Made by a program: the position numbers and the translations under genes. This document shows positions 7,766-15,943 of a stretch of DNA of 64,000 nt, one piece after another; position 1 is the stretch's first letter, and each line of letters starts with the position of its first letter. Origin of the DNA: Kitasatospora indigofera (lineage in GTDB: Bacteria > Actinomycetota > Actinomycetes > Streptomycetales > Streptomycetaceae); contig NZ_BNBO01000002.1 of assembly GCF_014655955.1 (NCBI RefSeq), positions 372,001 through 436,000 of the forward strand, read 5' to 3'. Under the pieces are notes generated by a model. The model was not told where the DNA came from. It saw only the letters and a program-made list of their open reading frames with translations, and did not search any database.

Positions 7766-9859
7766 ATGACCAACCAGGGCGCAACCGCGCGGCACCGGCC
7801 GGAGGACGGCTGGTGGGACGCGGTGTACGAGGGGCCGGCGGGCACCCTCCCGGACACCCCGGGCGCCGTGGCGGGGGAGGGCAGCGTGGACGACTGGTTC
7901 GCCACGGCCGCCGGGATGATCGGCCCCCAGCGCACCGGGTCGGAGCCGGGGCAGGCGACTCCCGGGCGTGCAGCGGGGACGGCGGACGGGCCGGCCGGCT
8001 CGGGCGATGCTGCCCCCGAGGTGCTGTCGGGGCCCCCGGCCGGCGAGGGCCCCGGCGCGGCGGCGCTGCGCCGGGCGGCGAAGGCGACGGACAATCCGAC
8101 GGACGGGCCGGGGGACGGGCCGGCAGACGATCCGGCGGACAGGCCTACGGCCGGGCCGACGGGGAGACCGGCGGAGCAGCCGGCGGGGACGGGAGAGGTG
8201 GCGAAGCCGGGCCGGCCGGAGGACCACAGCCTCGACGACTGGTTCGACACCGCCGTCGGCGTGATCGGCGCCCAGCGGGAGTCCGACATCGCCCCTGGGC
8301 CTGCCCCGATCCCGGTTCCAGCTCCAGCTCCGGCTCCGATCCCGACGCCTGCCCCGGTCCGGCGGCCCGAGCCTGCTCCCGTGGTACCCGAGCCCGTCCG
8401 TGCGGAGCCCGCTCCCGTCGTATCCGGGCCCGTCCATGGGGAACCTGCTCCCGCGGCACCCGGGCCCGTTCCTGCCGAGGCCGACGCGACGCACCGGTTC
8501 CCTGCCCCTCGGTGGGCGGCCGACGTCGCGTCGGCCCGGGCAACCGGACCAGCCGCCGGCTCCACCGCTCCGGCCGAGGACCGCTCGACCGGCACCCCGG
8601 CGGGACCCGTCCGGCCCGAACCCGCGCCCGCGCCCCAGCCCGAGCCGGAGCCGGAGCCCGCAGCCGTCCCCGTGGCCGGGGCGCTCCCTGATCCCGTGCC
8701 TGATCCCGAGCCCGCACCCGGGCCGGGGCCTGTGCCCGCGCCCGACGCAGCTCCCGTTCCGGAGCCCGTCCTCGTCCCCGAGCCCGCTCCCGTTCCGGAG
8801 CCCGTCCCCGTTCCGGAGCCCGTTCCCGTCCCCGAGCCCGACGCCGCACCGCCCCTCGTCGGCCGTTCGTCGGCTCGCGCCGCGTTCGCCGAGCCGGACC
8901 CGCCCGTGCCGCACGTCGGCGAGCGCCCGCCGACGTACGGTCCCGAGCCCACCGCCGTCCCGCCGGCCGATCCGCAGGAGCTGGGACCGATCGTCCCTGA
9001 CACGGCGTTGGAGGGCGCCCAGTACGGGGCGTCGACGCTGCGGGCGGTGTCCGTCCGGGGCGACTCGGCCCGGTACCGGGGCGAGCCGCGCCGGGACTCG
9101 CTGCTGGTGACCCGGTTCGGGGACGGTCCGGACGGGCTGCTGCTGGCCGCGCTCGGCGGGTTCGGCCGGGTCGACGGGCACCCGGCGCCGCCGGCGCGGG
9201 AGATCACCGCCGCCACCGCCGAGGCCTGCCGCCACCTGGCCGCCGCGATCGGCCGCAGCCGCGCCGAACTCGCCGCCGACCTCCGGGACGGTGCCCGGGA
9301 CCGGCTCCGCTACGGCCTCCAGCGCCTGGCCACCAGCGCGTCCGCGCCGCTGCGCGCCGTCGCCGGCCCGGCGGCCGCGCCCCTCCCGGAGCGGGAGGAC
9401 CCGGCAGCCTCCGCCCCGGACGGCGAGGCCCCCGACCCGGCCCAGCCCGGCTCGCTGCACTGCCTGCTGATCTCGCTCGACCCGGAGGCCTCGTACCGGG
9501 CGGCGTTCGGGATCGGCCCGGGCGGGCTCTACCTGCTGCGCTCCGGCCACTGGATCGACGCGTACGCGGCCCGGCTGCTGCACCACCCGGACGGGCGGCC
9601 CTCCGTCCCTGAGGCGCCGGTGCCCGACCCGCGTCCGTTCCGGTTCCGCCTGGTCCCGGCGACCCCCGGCGACATCCTGCTGCTCTGCACCCCGGGGCTG
9701 GCCGGGCCGATCGCGGAGGAGCCGGCCGTCGCGCACTTCCTCGCCTCGCACTGGGCCCACCCGCACCCGCCCGGCACGGTGGACTTCCTGCGGCAGGTGC
9801 AGGTCCGGGCGAAGGGCTACGCGGACGATCGCACGGCGGCGGCCGTCTGGACGGAGTAG
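7766..9859 (+). CDS. Degenerate PP2C-like protein with Pro-rich linker and duplicated DDWF motif
   Basis: 697 residues; ATG at 7766 is chosen for the AGGAG 8 bases upstream. Two copies of a 17-residue motif, SVDDWFATAAGMIGPQR (residues 40-56) and SLDDWFDTAVGVIGAQR (155-171), flank disordered sequence. Residues about 180-400 are Pro/Ala/Glu repeats (PVPEPVP). From about 415 there is a PP2C-type fold: GDSARYRGEPRRDSLLV, LLAALGGFGRVDGH, LLLCTPGLAG and a final DDRTAAAVW. In active PP2C enzymes the second and third of these carry metal-binding Asp (ADGxGG and CSDGL); here they read A-L-G-G at 462-465 and T-P-G at 642-644, so the protein is probably non-catalytic, perhaps a binding or scaffold protein. 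Confidence 0.75.
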   Translation: MTNQGATARHRPEDGWWDAVYEGPAGTLPDTPGAVAGEGSVDDWFATAAGMIGPQRTGSEPGQATPGRAAGTADGPAGSGDAAPEVLSGPPAGEGPGAAALRRAAKATDNPTDGPGDGPADDPADRPTAGPTGRPAEQPAGTGEVAKPGRPEDHSLDDWFDTAVGVIGAQRESDIAPGPAPIPVPAPAPAPIPTPAPVRRPEPAPVVPEPVRAEPAPVVSGPVHGEPAPAAPGPVPAEADATHRFPAPRWAADVASARATGPAAGSTAPAEDRSTGTPAGPVRPEPAPAPQPEPEPEPAAVPVAGALPDPVPDPEPAPGPGPVPAPDAAPVPEPVLVPEPAPVPEPVPVPEPVPVPEPDAAPPLVGRSSARAAFAEPDPPVPHVGERPPTYGPEPTAVPPADPQELGPIVPDTALEGAQYGASTLRAVSVRGDSARYRGEPRRDSLLVTRFGDGPDGLLLAALGGFGRVDGHPAPPAREITAATAEACRHLAAAIGRSRAELAADLRDGARDRLRYGLQRLATSASAPLRAVAGPAAAPLPEREDPAASAPDGEAPDPAQPGSLHCLLISLDPEASYRAAFGIGPGGLYLLRSGHWIDAYAARLLHHPDGRPSVPEAPVPDPRPFRFRLVPATPGDILLLCTPGLAGPIAEEPAVAHFLASHWAHPHPPGTVDFLRQVQVRAKGYADDRTAAAVWTE

Positions 9860-9926
9860 GCGGTGCAACGGGCGGCTCGACGGTCGGCAGCTGACGGCTG
9901 ACGACCGGCTTCCGAGGGCTTGACGG

Positions 9927-9960
9927 CGAGGGCGGCCGCCGGCACCGGCGGCCGCCCTCG
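9927..9960. terminator. Bidirectional hairpin terminator
   Basis: Perfect 16-base arms, 9927-9942 and 9945-9960, with a 2-base loop, between the convergent PP2C-like and TetR genes and 2 bases from the TetR stop. Confidence 0.85.
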
Positions 9961-9961
9961 C

Positions 9962-10564
9962 TCAGCGCCTGCCCAGCAGGGCGGCCGCGCCCGCCGACGT
10001 CTGGGCCAGGGCCTCGGCCCGCCGGACGCCCGGCAGCCCGATCGCCAGCGGTACGGCGAAGCCGTCCAGCAGCGCGCGGAGCTGCACGGCCCGGTCGTTC
10101 GCCGGCCCGGGGGCGAACACGCCGGAGGCCGCGCCCTCCTCGATCAGGGCGACCAGGTCGGCCTGCCAGGGGGCCTCGATCTCCAACTGGCCCTGGCGGA
10201 TCTCCGCGCTGGCCGGGGAGCGCCCCCAGACCTCCACCCAGAGCACCCAGCGCGGGTCACCGGGGCCTTCCGGCAGGTAGAGCCCGGTGTACGCCGTGAG
10301 GCGGTCCCAGACGTCGTCCTCGGTACGGGCCAGCGCGGCGCGGCGCCGGCTGCCGAGCTGCTCCTCGCTCCAGCGCAGGGTCTCCAGCAGCAGCTGGTCC
10401 TTGCTGCCGAAGTAGTAGAGCAGGTGCCCCGCGCTCATCTGGAGCTGCTTGCCGAGCCCCGCCATGGTGAGCCGGGCGAGCCCGTGCTCCGCGATCGCGG
10501 CCCGGGCGACGGCGAACACCTCCTCACGGGGGCGTGCCGGGCGGCGCGGCCGGGGGTCCGCCAT
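9962..10564 (-). CDS. TetR-family transcriptional regulator
   Basis: 200 residues from the ATG at 10564, preceded by GGAGGAG; the frame is open further upstream through the promoter but that part is not protein-like. The N-terminal helix-turn-helix runs about residues 12-58 (EEVFAVARAAIAEHGLARLTM, GLGKQLQMSAGHLLYYFGSKDQLL), with the usual LYYFGSKDQL signature. The C-terminal ligand domain contains WVLWVEVWGRSPASAEI, as in BetI/TetR_C_6-like regulators. It is divergent from a small membrane protein gene (about 160 bases apart). Target and ligand unknown. Confidence 0.88.
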   Translation of the reverse strand: MADPRPRRPARPREEVFAVARAAIAEHGLARLTMAGLGKQLQMSAGHLLYYFGSKDQLLLETLRWSEEQLGSRRRAALARTEDDVWDRLTAYTGLYLPEGPGDPRWVLWVEVWGRSPASAEIRQGQLEIEAPWQADLVALIEEGAASGVFAPGPANDRAVQLRALLDGFAVPLAIGLPGVRRAEALAQTSAGAAALLGRR

Positions 10565-10724
10565 CTGCTGCTCTCCTCCTGAGGGGCCGGGTCGGTCCCT
10601 CACGATACGTGGCCGCCGGACCGGGTCGGGCGGGTGCCGGCGCGGGGCGGTGGTCGTGCCGCCCGGTTCGGCGGGCCGGTGCGGCGGGTACTCAACGGGT
10701 GACGGACAACCCGAGGGGGACGCC

Positions 10725-10949
10725 GTGCTCACTGTGATCATTTTCCTTGCGGCCCTGGGCGCCCTGACCGCCGGGCTGGCCGGCTACCTGGCCGCCCGCC
10801 GGACCGGCAGCACCGAGAACGTCGACGGCCTGCTTGCCGAACAGGAGCGAAGCGCCCAGGCCCGTGCCGCCCGCGCCTCGTTCAGCTCGATCGCGATGCA
10901 CAGTACGCACGGGCTGACGACCGATCTGCTGGGCAAGTACGACAAGTAG
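10725..10949 (+). CDS. Small single-pass membrane protein
   Basis: 74 residues, GTG at 10725 behind GAGGGGG. One N-terminal helix (LTVIIFLAALGALTAGLAGYLAA) followed by a hydrophilic tail with TENVDGLLAEQERSAQARAARA and a conserved-looking end THGLTTDLLGKYDK. The function is not recognised. Codon use fits a real gene. Confidence 0.65.
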   Translation: MLTVIIFLAALGALTAGLAGYLAARRTGSTENVDGLLAEQERSAQARAARASFSSIAMHSTHGLTTDLLGKYDK

Positions 10950-10986
10950 GCACGGAGAGTGCGTTCACGACCCAAGTACGCCGGTC

Positions 10987-11277
10987 GTGAGCCCCCGGCG
11001 CGGCCGGGACGGTTCACCCGGCTCCGGCTCGCCTCCCCCCGAGGATGCGCCGATACCTGCCACGGAACCCGCACTCGTCCCCGAGAGGCCAACCGTGACC
11101 TGGCTCCGCATCCTCACCGCCGCCGCCATCCTCCTGGGCGCCGCCAGCGTGGTGGCGGTCTTCGCACTCTGCACGTCCGCCGCCAGGGGTGACCGCAGCG
11201 CCCTGCCCGAGCCCGACACCGAGACCGCCGCGCGGGAGAGCGGCCTGTTCGCCGGCCCCGAGGACCAGCACCCCTGA
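10987..11277 (+). CDS. Small membrane protein, hypothetical
   Basis: Up to 96 residues from GTG at 10987, or 61 residues from a GTG at about 11095 that has GAGAGG before it and begins directly at the membrane helix (TWLRILTAAAILLGAASVVAVFALC). The tail is short, acidic and hydrophilic. It sits 37 bases after the preceding small membrane gene in the same direction. No family recognised; the shorter form is plausible. Confidence 0.5.
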   Translation: MSPRRGRDGSPGSGSPPPEDAPIPATEPALVPERPTVTWLRILTAAAILLGAASVVAVFALCTSAARGDRSALPEPDTETAARESGLFAGPEDQHP

Positions 11278-11423
11278 CCCGGGCCCCCTCCGGACCACGC
11301 CCCGCCCGTCCCGACCCGCCCTTCCGTGCCTTCCCCGCCGTCCCTTTCGGTGCCCGGCGCTGTTCCCCCGTCCCCGCCGTCCCTTTCGGTGCCCGGCGCT
11401 GTTCCCCCGTCCGCGCCGGCCGG

Positions 11424-12044
11424 TCAGCCGTTTCCCCGCCGGCCCGGCGCCACGGCGCGCTCCACGGCGGCGAGGGCCGCCGCCCACGGGAAGCCGGCGT
11501 TCCCCGCCCCGGACGGCGCCGGAGCGAGGCCGTCCACCGGGAGCCCGTCCGCCGGGAGCCCGTCCGCCGGTAGTCCGTCCGCCGGGAGTCCGTCCGCGTT
11601 GGTGAGTACGTCGACCCCGGCCGCCCGCAGGGTCGCCAGGCTCCGGCCGAACTGCGGATGTGCGGCCAGCGCGCTGTTCACGCGCGGCACCGCGACCAGC
11701 GGCACACCCGTGCCGATCGCCTCCGCCGCGTGGCCGACCACCCAGTTGTCGGTGATCCCCAGGGCCCAGCGGTTCAGGGTGTTGAAGGTCGCCGGGGCGA
11801 CCAGCACGGCATCGGCGGCCGGCCAGGTCTCAGGGTCCCCCGGGCGCCGGAAGCGGCTCTTCACCGGGTGACCGGTCAGCTCCGCCAGCCCGTCGAGATC
11901 GTCGCGCAGCCAGTCGGCGGCGGTCGGGGTGAGACCCAGGCAGACGTCCCAGCCCCGCGCCCGGGCCTGCCCGACCGCCACCCGGACGCCCAGCACCGGC
12001 TCCGCGGCGGAACCCAGCAGATGGAGCACGCGATCACTCGGCAT
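11424..12044 (-). CDS. Flavoprotein (HFCD superfamily)
   Basis: 206 residues from ATG at 12044. It begins MPSDRVLHLLGSAAEPVLGVRV, a Rossmann-like start, and contains the flavin-binding HFCD signature VLVAPATFNTLNRWALGITDNWVVG plus GVPLVAVPRVNSALAAHPQF. Such proteins bind FMN and resemble phosphopantothenoylcysteine decarboxylase, but this is a stand-alone paralogue and its reaction is unknown. Near the C-terminus four to five copies of the pentapeptide ADGLP come from a 15-base tandem repeat. A longer in-frame upstream extension is Arg-rich and unlikely. Confidence 0.8.
   Translation of the reverse strand: MPSDRVLHLLGSAAEPVLGVRVAVGQARARGWDVCLGLTPTAADWLRDDLDGLAELTGHPVKSRFRRPGDPETWPAADAVLVAPATFNTLNRWALGITDNWVVGHAAEAIGTGVPLVAVPRVNSALAAHPQFGRSLATLRAAGVDVLTNADGLPADGLPADGLPADGLPVDGLAPAPSGAGNAGFPWAAALAAVERAVAPGRRGNG
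11530..11598. repeat. 15-base tandem repeat inside flavoprotein gene
   Basis: Four units at 11530, 11545, 11560 and 11575 (type CCGTCCGCCGGGAGC, with one or two substitutions each) and a partial fifth. The length is a multiple of three, so it keeps frame and encodes repeated ADGLP; copy number is likely to vary between strains. Confidence 0.85.
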
Positions 12045-12337
12045 GGGCCCATGCAACAGCCCCCGCGCCCGCCCGCGCAAGGCATCACCCGGGACGGGTC
12101 GGCCGGCGCGGGGCCTCCACGACCGGTGCCCGCCCTCCCACGATCGGGACCGGGCGTCCCGTCCCGGCCCGGCCCGGCCTCCGCGCCGGGACGGGCCGGC
12201 AAGGGCCGGTCCGCTCCTGGTGACCTCATCGCTGAAGCGGAGAAAGCGGCTTGACGGCCGTTCACCGACGCTGCGATCTTGTCGCGAGCCGAGTGGCAGC
12301 CACGCCACGAGGCCGCACGGCAACGGGAGGAACAGCA

Positions 12338-13693
12338 GTGATCACATCGGGGACCTCGGGGGACAGCACACGGCGGCGGGCCCTGCTCGCCGGCGCCGTC
12401 GCGGGGCTGACAGGCGTCGCGATGGCAGCGGGGACGCAGCCGGCCTCGGCGGCCACCGGCTCGCCGGACTGGTTCGACGTGAAGCAGTACGGCGCGGTCG
12501 GCAACGGCTCGACCGACGACACGGCCGCGGTCCAGGCGGCTATAACCGCCGCCGCGACGGCCGGTGGCGGCACGGTCTACTTCCCCGGCGGGAAGTACCT
12601 GGTGACGCCGTCCGGCGGCAGTCCGGCGCTGACCGTCGGCGGCAACGGGGTCCGGCTGGTCGGCGCGAGCAGCAAGGCCGCGACGCTGGTCAAGGGCGGC
12701 AACGGCATCCTGCTGCGGATGTCCGGGACGGGCCCCGACCCGAGCGGGGCCTCGCACCGGCGCTACTGCGCGATCGAGGACCTCGGCTTCAACGGCAACC
12801 ACCGCACCGGCCTGCTGCTGGAGCTCTACTACAACGACAACTGCTACTTCCGCGACCTCTACATGTCGAGCAACGACGACCTGTGCATCGACGGCGTGGA
12901 GTTCTGGGACTCCCGCTTCTACAACCTGGTCGTCGAGTCCTGCACCGGCCCGGCCGGCAGCACCACCCAGCCCAACGTCTGGCTGCGCAACAACTCGGCC
13001 GCCGGCGGCTGGGGTTCCAGCACCGACAACGTCAACCAGATCCACTTCGTCGGCTGCCGCTTCGAGGCCTTCGGCACCGGCGCGCTCTGGGTCACCCAGG
13101 GGCCGGTGGCGGGCAACAACCCCAACGGCATCTACATCACCGACTGCAAGTTCGAGACCTCCCAGATGCAGGGCGGCCCGCACCTGAAGACCGACGCCTC
13201 CTGCAAGCACGTCTACGCCACCAACGTCTACGCCTTCGCGGGCGGTTTCGCGGCCGGCTGGACCACCCCGCAGAACATCATCGCCTGGGCCGCCATGAGC
13301 AGCGCCCTGGAGAACGTCCTGATCGCCAACCGCACGACGGCGACGATCAATTCAGGTGTCGACCTGTATGCGGGGCCCGGCACGACCGCCGTCCTGCGCA
13401 ATGTGGTCGGCGCCTACATGACCAACCCCACCGGCAGCCACATCTACTACGAGAGCTCCAGCGCCGGCGATTTCCGGGTGGAGAACAGCTACGGCAACAG
13501 CGGCAGCCAGCAGGGCGGCACCATTCCCACCAAGCACCAGCCGAACCCGCCGCTGCGCCTGGTCGCCGGCCCCGTCACCGACGCGTCCTTCACCCGTCCG
13601 CCGGCCGACGGGACCCTCGCGGTGGACAGTGTCAACAAGCGCCTGTACGTCCGGGTCGGCGGCGCCTGGACCTGGACGGCGCTCAACCCCTGA
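12338..13693 (+). CDS. Tat-secreted pectate-lyase-like (right-handed beta-helix) protein
   Basis: 451 residues from GTG at 12338 with GGGAGG upstream. The signal peptide has STRRRALLAGAVAGLTGVAMAAG ending QPASA, a twin-Arg type. The mature start DWFDVKQYGAVGNGSTDDTAAVQAAI is the classic Pectate_lyase_3/GH55-type N-terminus, followed by beta-helix repeats (VKGGNGILLRM, CAIEDLGFNGN, CNF-like turns) and a C-terminal segment TLAVDSVNKRLYVRVGGAWTWTALNP, seen in phage and actinomycete tail-fibre-like lyases. Probably acts on extracellular polysaccharide; the substrate is unknown. Confidence 0.85.
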   Translation: MITSGTSGDSTRRRALLAGAVAGLTGVAMAAGTQPASAATGSPDWFDVKQYGAVGNGSTDDTAAVQAAITAAATAGGGTVYFPGGKYLVTPSGGSPALTVGGNGVRLVGASSKAATLVKGGNGILLRMSGTGPDPSGASHRRYCAIEDLGFNGNHRTGLLLELYYNDNCYFRDLYMSSNDDLCIDGVEFWDSRFYNLVVESCTGPAGSTTQPNVWLRNNSAAGGWGSSTDNVNQIHFVGCRFEAFGTGALWVTQGPVAGNNPNGIYITDCKFETSQMQGGPHLKTDASCKHVYATNVYAFAGGFAAGWTTPQNIIAWAAMSSALENVLIANRTTATINSGVDLYAGPGTTAVLRNVVGAYMTNPTGSHIYYESSSAGDFRVENSYGNSGSQQGGTIPTKHQPNPPLRLVAGPVTDASFTRPPADGTLAVDSVNKRLYVRVGGAWTWTALNP

Positions 13694-13701
13694 CCCTCCC
13701 G

Positions 13702-13751
13702 GCCGGGTTGTGCGCAGGGCCGCGATGCCCCTTGCCCTGCGCACGACCGGC
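13702..13751. terminator. Hairpin terminator between convergent genes
   Basis: GTGCGCAGGGC (13710-13720) pairs with GCCCTGCGCAC (13734-13744), and outer bases extend the stem. It abuts the stop codon of the lipoprotein gene and lies 9 bases after the beta-helix gene. Confidence 0.75.
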
Positions 13752-14387
13752 TCAGGCGATCGCGCGCCCGTACGCGGACGCCTGCTCGGTCGTCAGGAGG
13801 TGCGACACCCGCACCACCACCGTCCCGTTGCGGAAGATGTAGTCGGGTGTCAGCAGTGAGCCCATCGCCTGCTGCCCCTGGTCGATGTAGTCGGCCCAGG
13901 CCCGCGCGTCCTCGGGCGTGGCGAAGATCTCGACGGTGCCGCCGTAGGAGATGGAGTCGCGGCGACCACGCGACTCGTCCTCCTTGGCCTTCGGGAGGCC
14001 ACTGACCCGGGTGTCGTCGAACGCGCTCTTGCTGACGTACTGGTGGGGCCGTCCGAGCTTGCCGTTGGGGTCGGTGGTGCCGTCGTAGGTGACGGTCAGC
14101 TTCACGCTGGGGATCACCCTGATCAGTTGCTGGGTCACGGCGGCGGCGTCCAGTGCCGCCAAGGGTCTACTGGTGCCGGAGGCGGAGCCGGCCAGGCTGT
14201 TCACGGCCACCGGCGCGGGCGGCGCCGCGGCGGGCGGGGCCGACGAGCAGGCCGCCGCCGCCACCGACAGCAGGACGGTGACCGTCGGGAGGGTGAGAGC
14301 GCGGAGGGTGAGCGTACGGAGGGTGAGCGTACGGAGGGTGCCGGGCCGGGTGGTGCTGGCGTGGGTGGCGCTGGCCTGGATGGGCAT
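13752..14387 (-). CDS. Lipoprotein, hypothetical
   Basis: 211 residues. The N-terminus contains a repeated RTLTLRTLTLRALTL stretch, then a hydrophobic core and lipobox (VAAAACSS; Cys about residue 47), so it is anchored on the outer face of the membrane. The mature part has TVTYDGTTDPNGKLGRPHQYVSKSAFDD, GGTVEIFATPEDARAWADYI and RNGTVVVRVSHLLT, which looks like a small alpha-beta substrate or partner domain; no family recognised. The signal-peptide repeat arises from a 15-base DNA tandem repeat at about 14287-14343. Its upstream region contains the palindrome array at 14542-14724. Confidence 0.75.
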   Translation of the reverse strand: MPIQASATHASTTRPGTLRTLTLRTLTLRALTLPTVTVLLSVAAAACSSAPPAAAPPAPVAVNSLAGSASGTSRPLAALDAAAVTQQLIRVIPSVKLTVTYDGTTDPNGKLGRPHQYVSKSAFDDTRVSGLPKAKEDESRGRRDSISYGGTVEIFATPEDARAWADYIDQGQQAMGSLLTPDYIFRNGTVVVRVSHLLTTEQASAYGRAIA

Positions 14388-14541
14388 GAGGGTCCCCTGG
14401 TGTGGTCGTCGGGGTGCGGAGGGCTGTCCTGGCGGCGTTCTGCGGGTGCGGGTGCGGGTGCGGGTGCGGGTGCGGGTGCGCCGGGTGCGGTCCCGGACGC
14501 GGGCTGGGGGGCGGGGTGGGCTCGGGGCGGGGACACATATG

Positions 14542-14724
14542 TAGACCGATCGGTCTATTCATGCGCGAGCTGGCTGAATATGACGACCGGTCGGTCCACA
14601 TGGGCCGGGGTCGGCCGAATATGACGACCAGTCGGTCTGTTCATGCCCCGGGCCGGACGGAGCAATATGAAGACTGATCGGTCCATTCGTGCTCGGGTCA
14701 ACCGAATATGACGACTGGTCGGTC
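14542..14724. promoter_or_regulatory. Array of five TetR-type palindromes
   Basis: Cores at 14544-14555, 14585-14596, 14626-14637, 14672-14683 and 14713-14724 read GACCGATCGGTC, GACCGGTCGGTC, GACCAGTCGGTC, GACTGATCGGTC and GACTGGTCGGTC. Centre spacing is 41, 41, 46 and 41 bases, about four helical turns. The first is a perfect 16-base palindrome TAGACCGATCGGTCTA; copies 2, 3 and 5 share a left flank AATATGAC. The array lies upstream of the lipoprotein gene that starts at 14387 and just downstream of the gene ending at 14846. GACCG-N2-CGGTC palindromes are typical TetR-family operators; five regularly spaced copies are unusual. Confidence 0.7.
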
Positions 14725-14845
14725 CAAGAATTCTTGGCCGCCGAAGAGACTCGCCGGCCGTTGTCCGGCCGTCTGCGGGTTTCCCTCGGCCGGACCGGAG
14801 GCGCTGCGCCCCGGTCCGGCCGAGGGGCGCGGTGCCGTGGCGAGG

Positions 14846-15322
14846 TCAGTACGTCGGGCAGAGGCTGGCGTGGACGACGTCCAGGATGCGCGACGTCTTG
14901 GCGGCCCCGAAACCGTCCGGGTGCTTCGAGGAGGTGAAGCGCTGCTCGGTGAGGTCGAGCAGCCGCTGGCGGTCGTTGGGCCAGGTGCCGATCGAGGTGC
15001 ACTGGTCACGGCCGCGACTGACGGCGCGGTCCGGTTTGTTGTCGACGATCTCAGGGTCGATCGCGGTCAGTGCGGCGATGTACTTCGCGGTGGTGGCCGC
15101 GTCCGGAGTGGGCGGGATGCCGCCGGGAACGGGCGCGGGTGCGCCGGGGGTCTGCGGCGCTGCCGCCGATGGTGCCGCTGCGGGCGTTCTGGTGACCGCC
15201 GGTGTGACGGGCGCGGGCTCGGCCACGGGGGCCGCCGGTGCACCGCTCGCACAAGCGGTCGCGCCCAGGGCGAGTACGGCGGTGATGGTGAGGCTGGTGA
15301 GGGTGGTGGTGCGGGTCTGCAT
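14846..15322 (-). CDS. Lipoprotein, hypothetical
   Basis: 158 residues from ATG at 15322. Signal peptide LTITAVLALGATACAS with lipobox Cys about residue 24, a Pro/Ala-rich linker, then a compact helical domain: PPTPDAATTAKYIAALTAIDPEIV, SRGRDQCTSIGTWPNDRQRLLDLTEQRF and ILDVVHASLCPTY with a likely disulphide between the two Cys. The final helix and Cys pattern resemble small actinomycete DUF732-like secreted domains, but I do not claim membership. It lies upstream of the palindrome array and points toward it. Confidence 0.75.
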   Translation of the reverse strand: MQTRTTTLTSLTITAVLALGATACASGAPAAPVAEPAPVTPAVTRTPAAAPSAAAPQTPGAPAPVPGGIPPTPDAATTAKYIAALTAIDPEIVDNKPDRAVSRGRDQCTSIGTWPNDRQRLLDLTEQRFTSSKHPDGFGAAKTSRILDVVHASLCPTY

Positions 15323-15943
15323 GATCCCCCTTGAGGCGGGTGGTGGGCGAGGGGGACGGTATCGCCCGACCGGCCGCCCGGACGGGCGAGTTGCCGAGCC
15401 GTGACCGAGCCTTGCTGAAACCGACCTCTGACCCGGGCCTCCGCCGCCGACCTGCCACGCCGCCCCGAGTGCCCTTCGCCCCGCTTCGGTTCGGTCGGCA
15501 GGCCCTGTGCCGCGCTGCCTGCGGACGGGCGGTTCCGCCTGCTGACGGGGACCTCGCAGCGGGGCGTCCCCCCGGGTGCGCAAGGGAGTTCACCACACGT
15601 CGAAGCCCGTCCGGCCGCCGTGGAGGCGTTGCGGCCGCCGTGGATGCGATGCGCGCCCGAGGTGGCAGGACAGCGCGGCACGTGACGGCCGGTCGGGAAT
15701 CTCGCCGGTGGTGAGTGGTGGGGAGCCTCACCAGGGCCCCTCGAACGCGAACGGCCGGAGCCGAGCCGTACCCGGGCACTTCAGGGAAGTGCCCGGCGGC
15801 TCGGCTCCGGCTCGATTCAAGATCAAATGGGAGCGGAACGGGAGACGATCTTCGACAGCACCTGCTGGGTCGCTTCGGCTGTCACGTTCTCACGGGTCGC
15901 AAGGCGGCGAACTCCCACGTCGGCCAACCGGCCTGAGGAGGCA
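15323..15943. other. Intergenic region of about 620 bases
   Basis: Contains the upstream region of the lipoprotein gene and a strong hairpin at 15754-15811. Two plus-strand frames (15331-15714, 15576-16040) have Arg/Gly-rich shadow-like translation and no ribosome site, so no gene is called. Confidence 0.5.
15754..15811. terminator. Long hairpin terminator downstream of agmatine deiminase
   Basis: Outer arms GCCGGAGCCGAGCCG and CGGCTCGGCTCCGGC, inner arms CGGGCACTTC and GAAGTGCCCG around a 3-base loop (AGG). It lies about 130 bases after the agmatine deiminase stop in the direction of transcription. Confidence 0.8.

Noticed and set aside
7330..9868. Minus-strand frames opposite the PP2C-like gene
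   Set aside because: Gly/Ser/Thr-rich repeats are the mirror of the Pro/Ala/Glu linker on the plus strand; no start region and no domain.
14542..14724. CRISPR array
   Set aside because: The repeat cores are short, palindromic and differ from one another, the intervening sequence is also partly repeated, and no cas genes are present.
14559..15002. Minus-strand frame with repeated WTDQSSYS-like peptides
   Set aside because: The peptide repeats are simply translations of the palindrome array; the frame also overlaps the lipoprotein gene and has no ribosome site.
15331..15714. 127-codon plus-strand frame
   Set aside because: Arg/Gly-rich with no homology-like pattern, no ribosome site, lies in a promoter/terminator gap.
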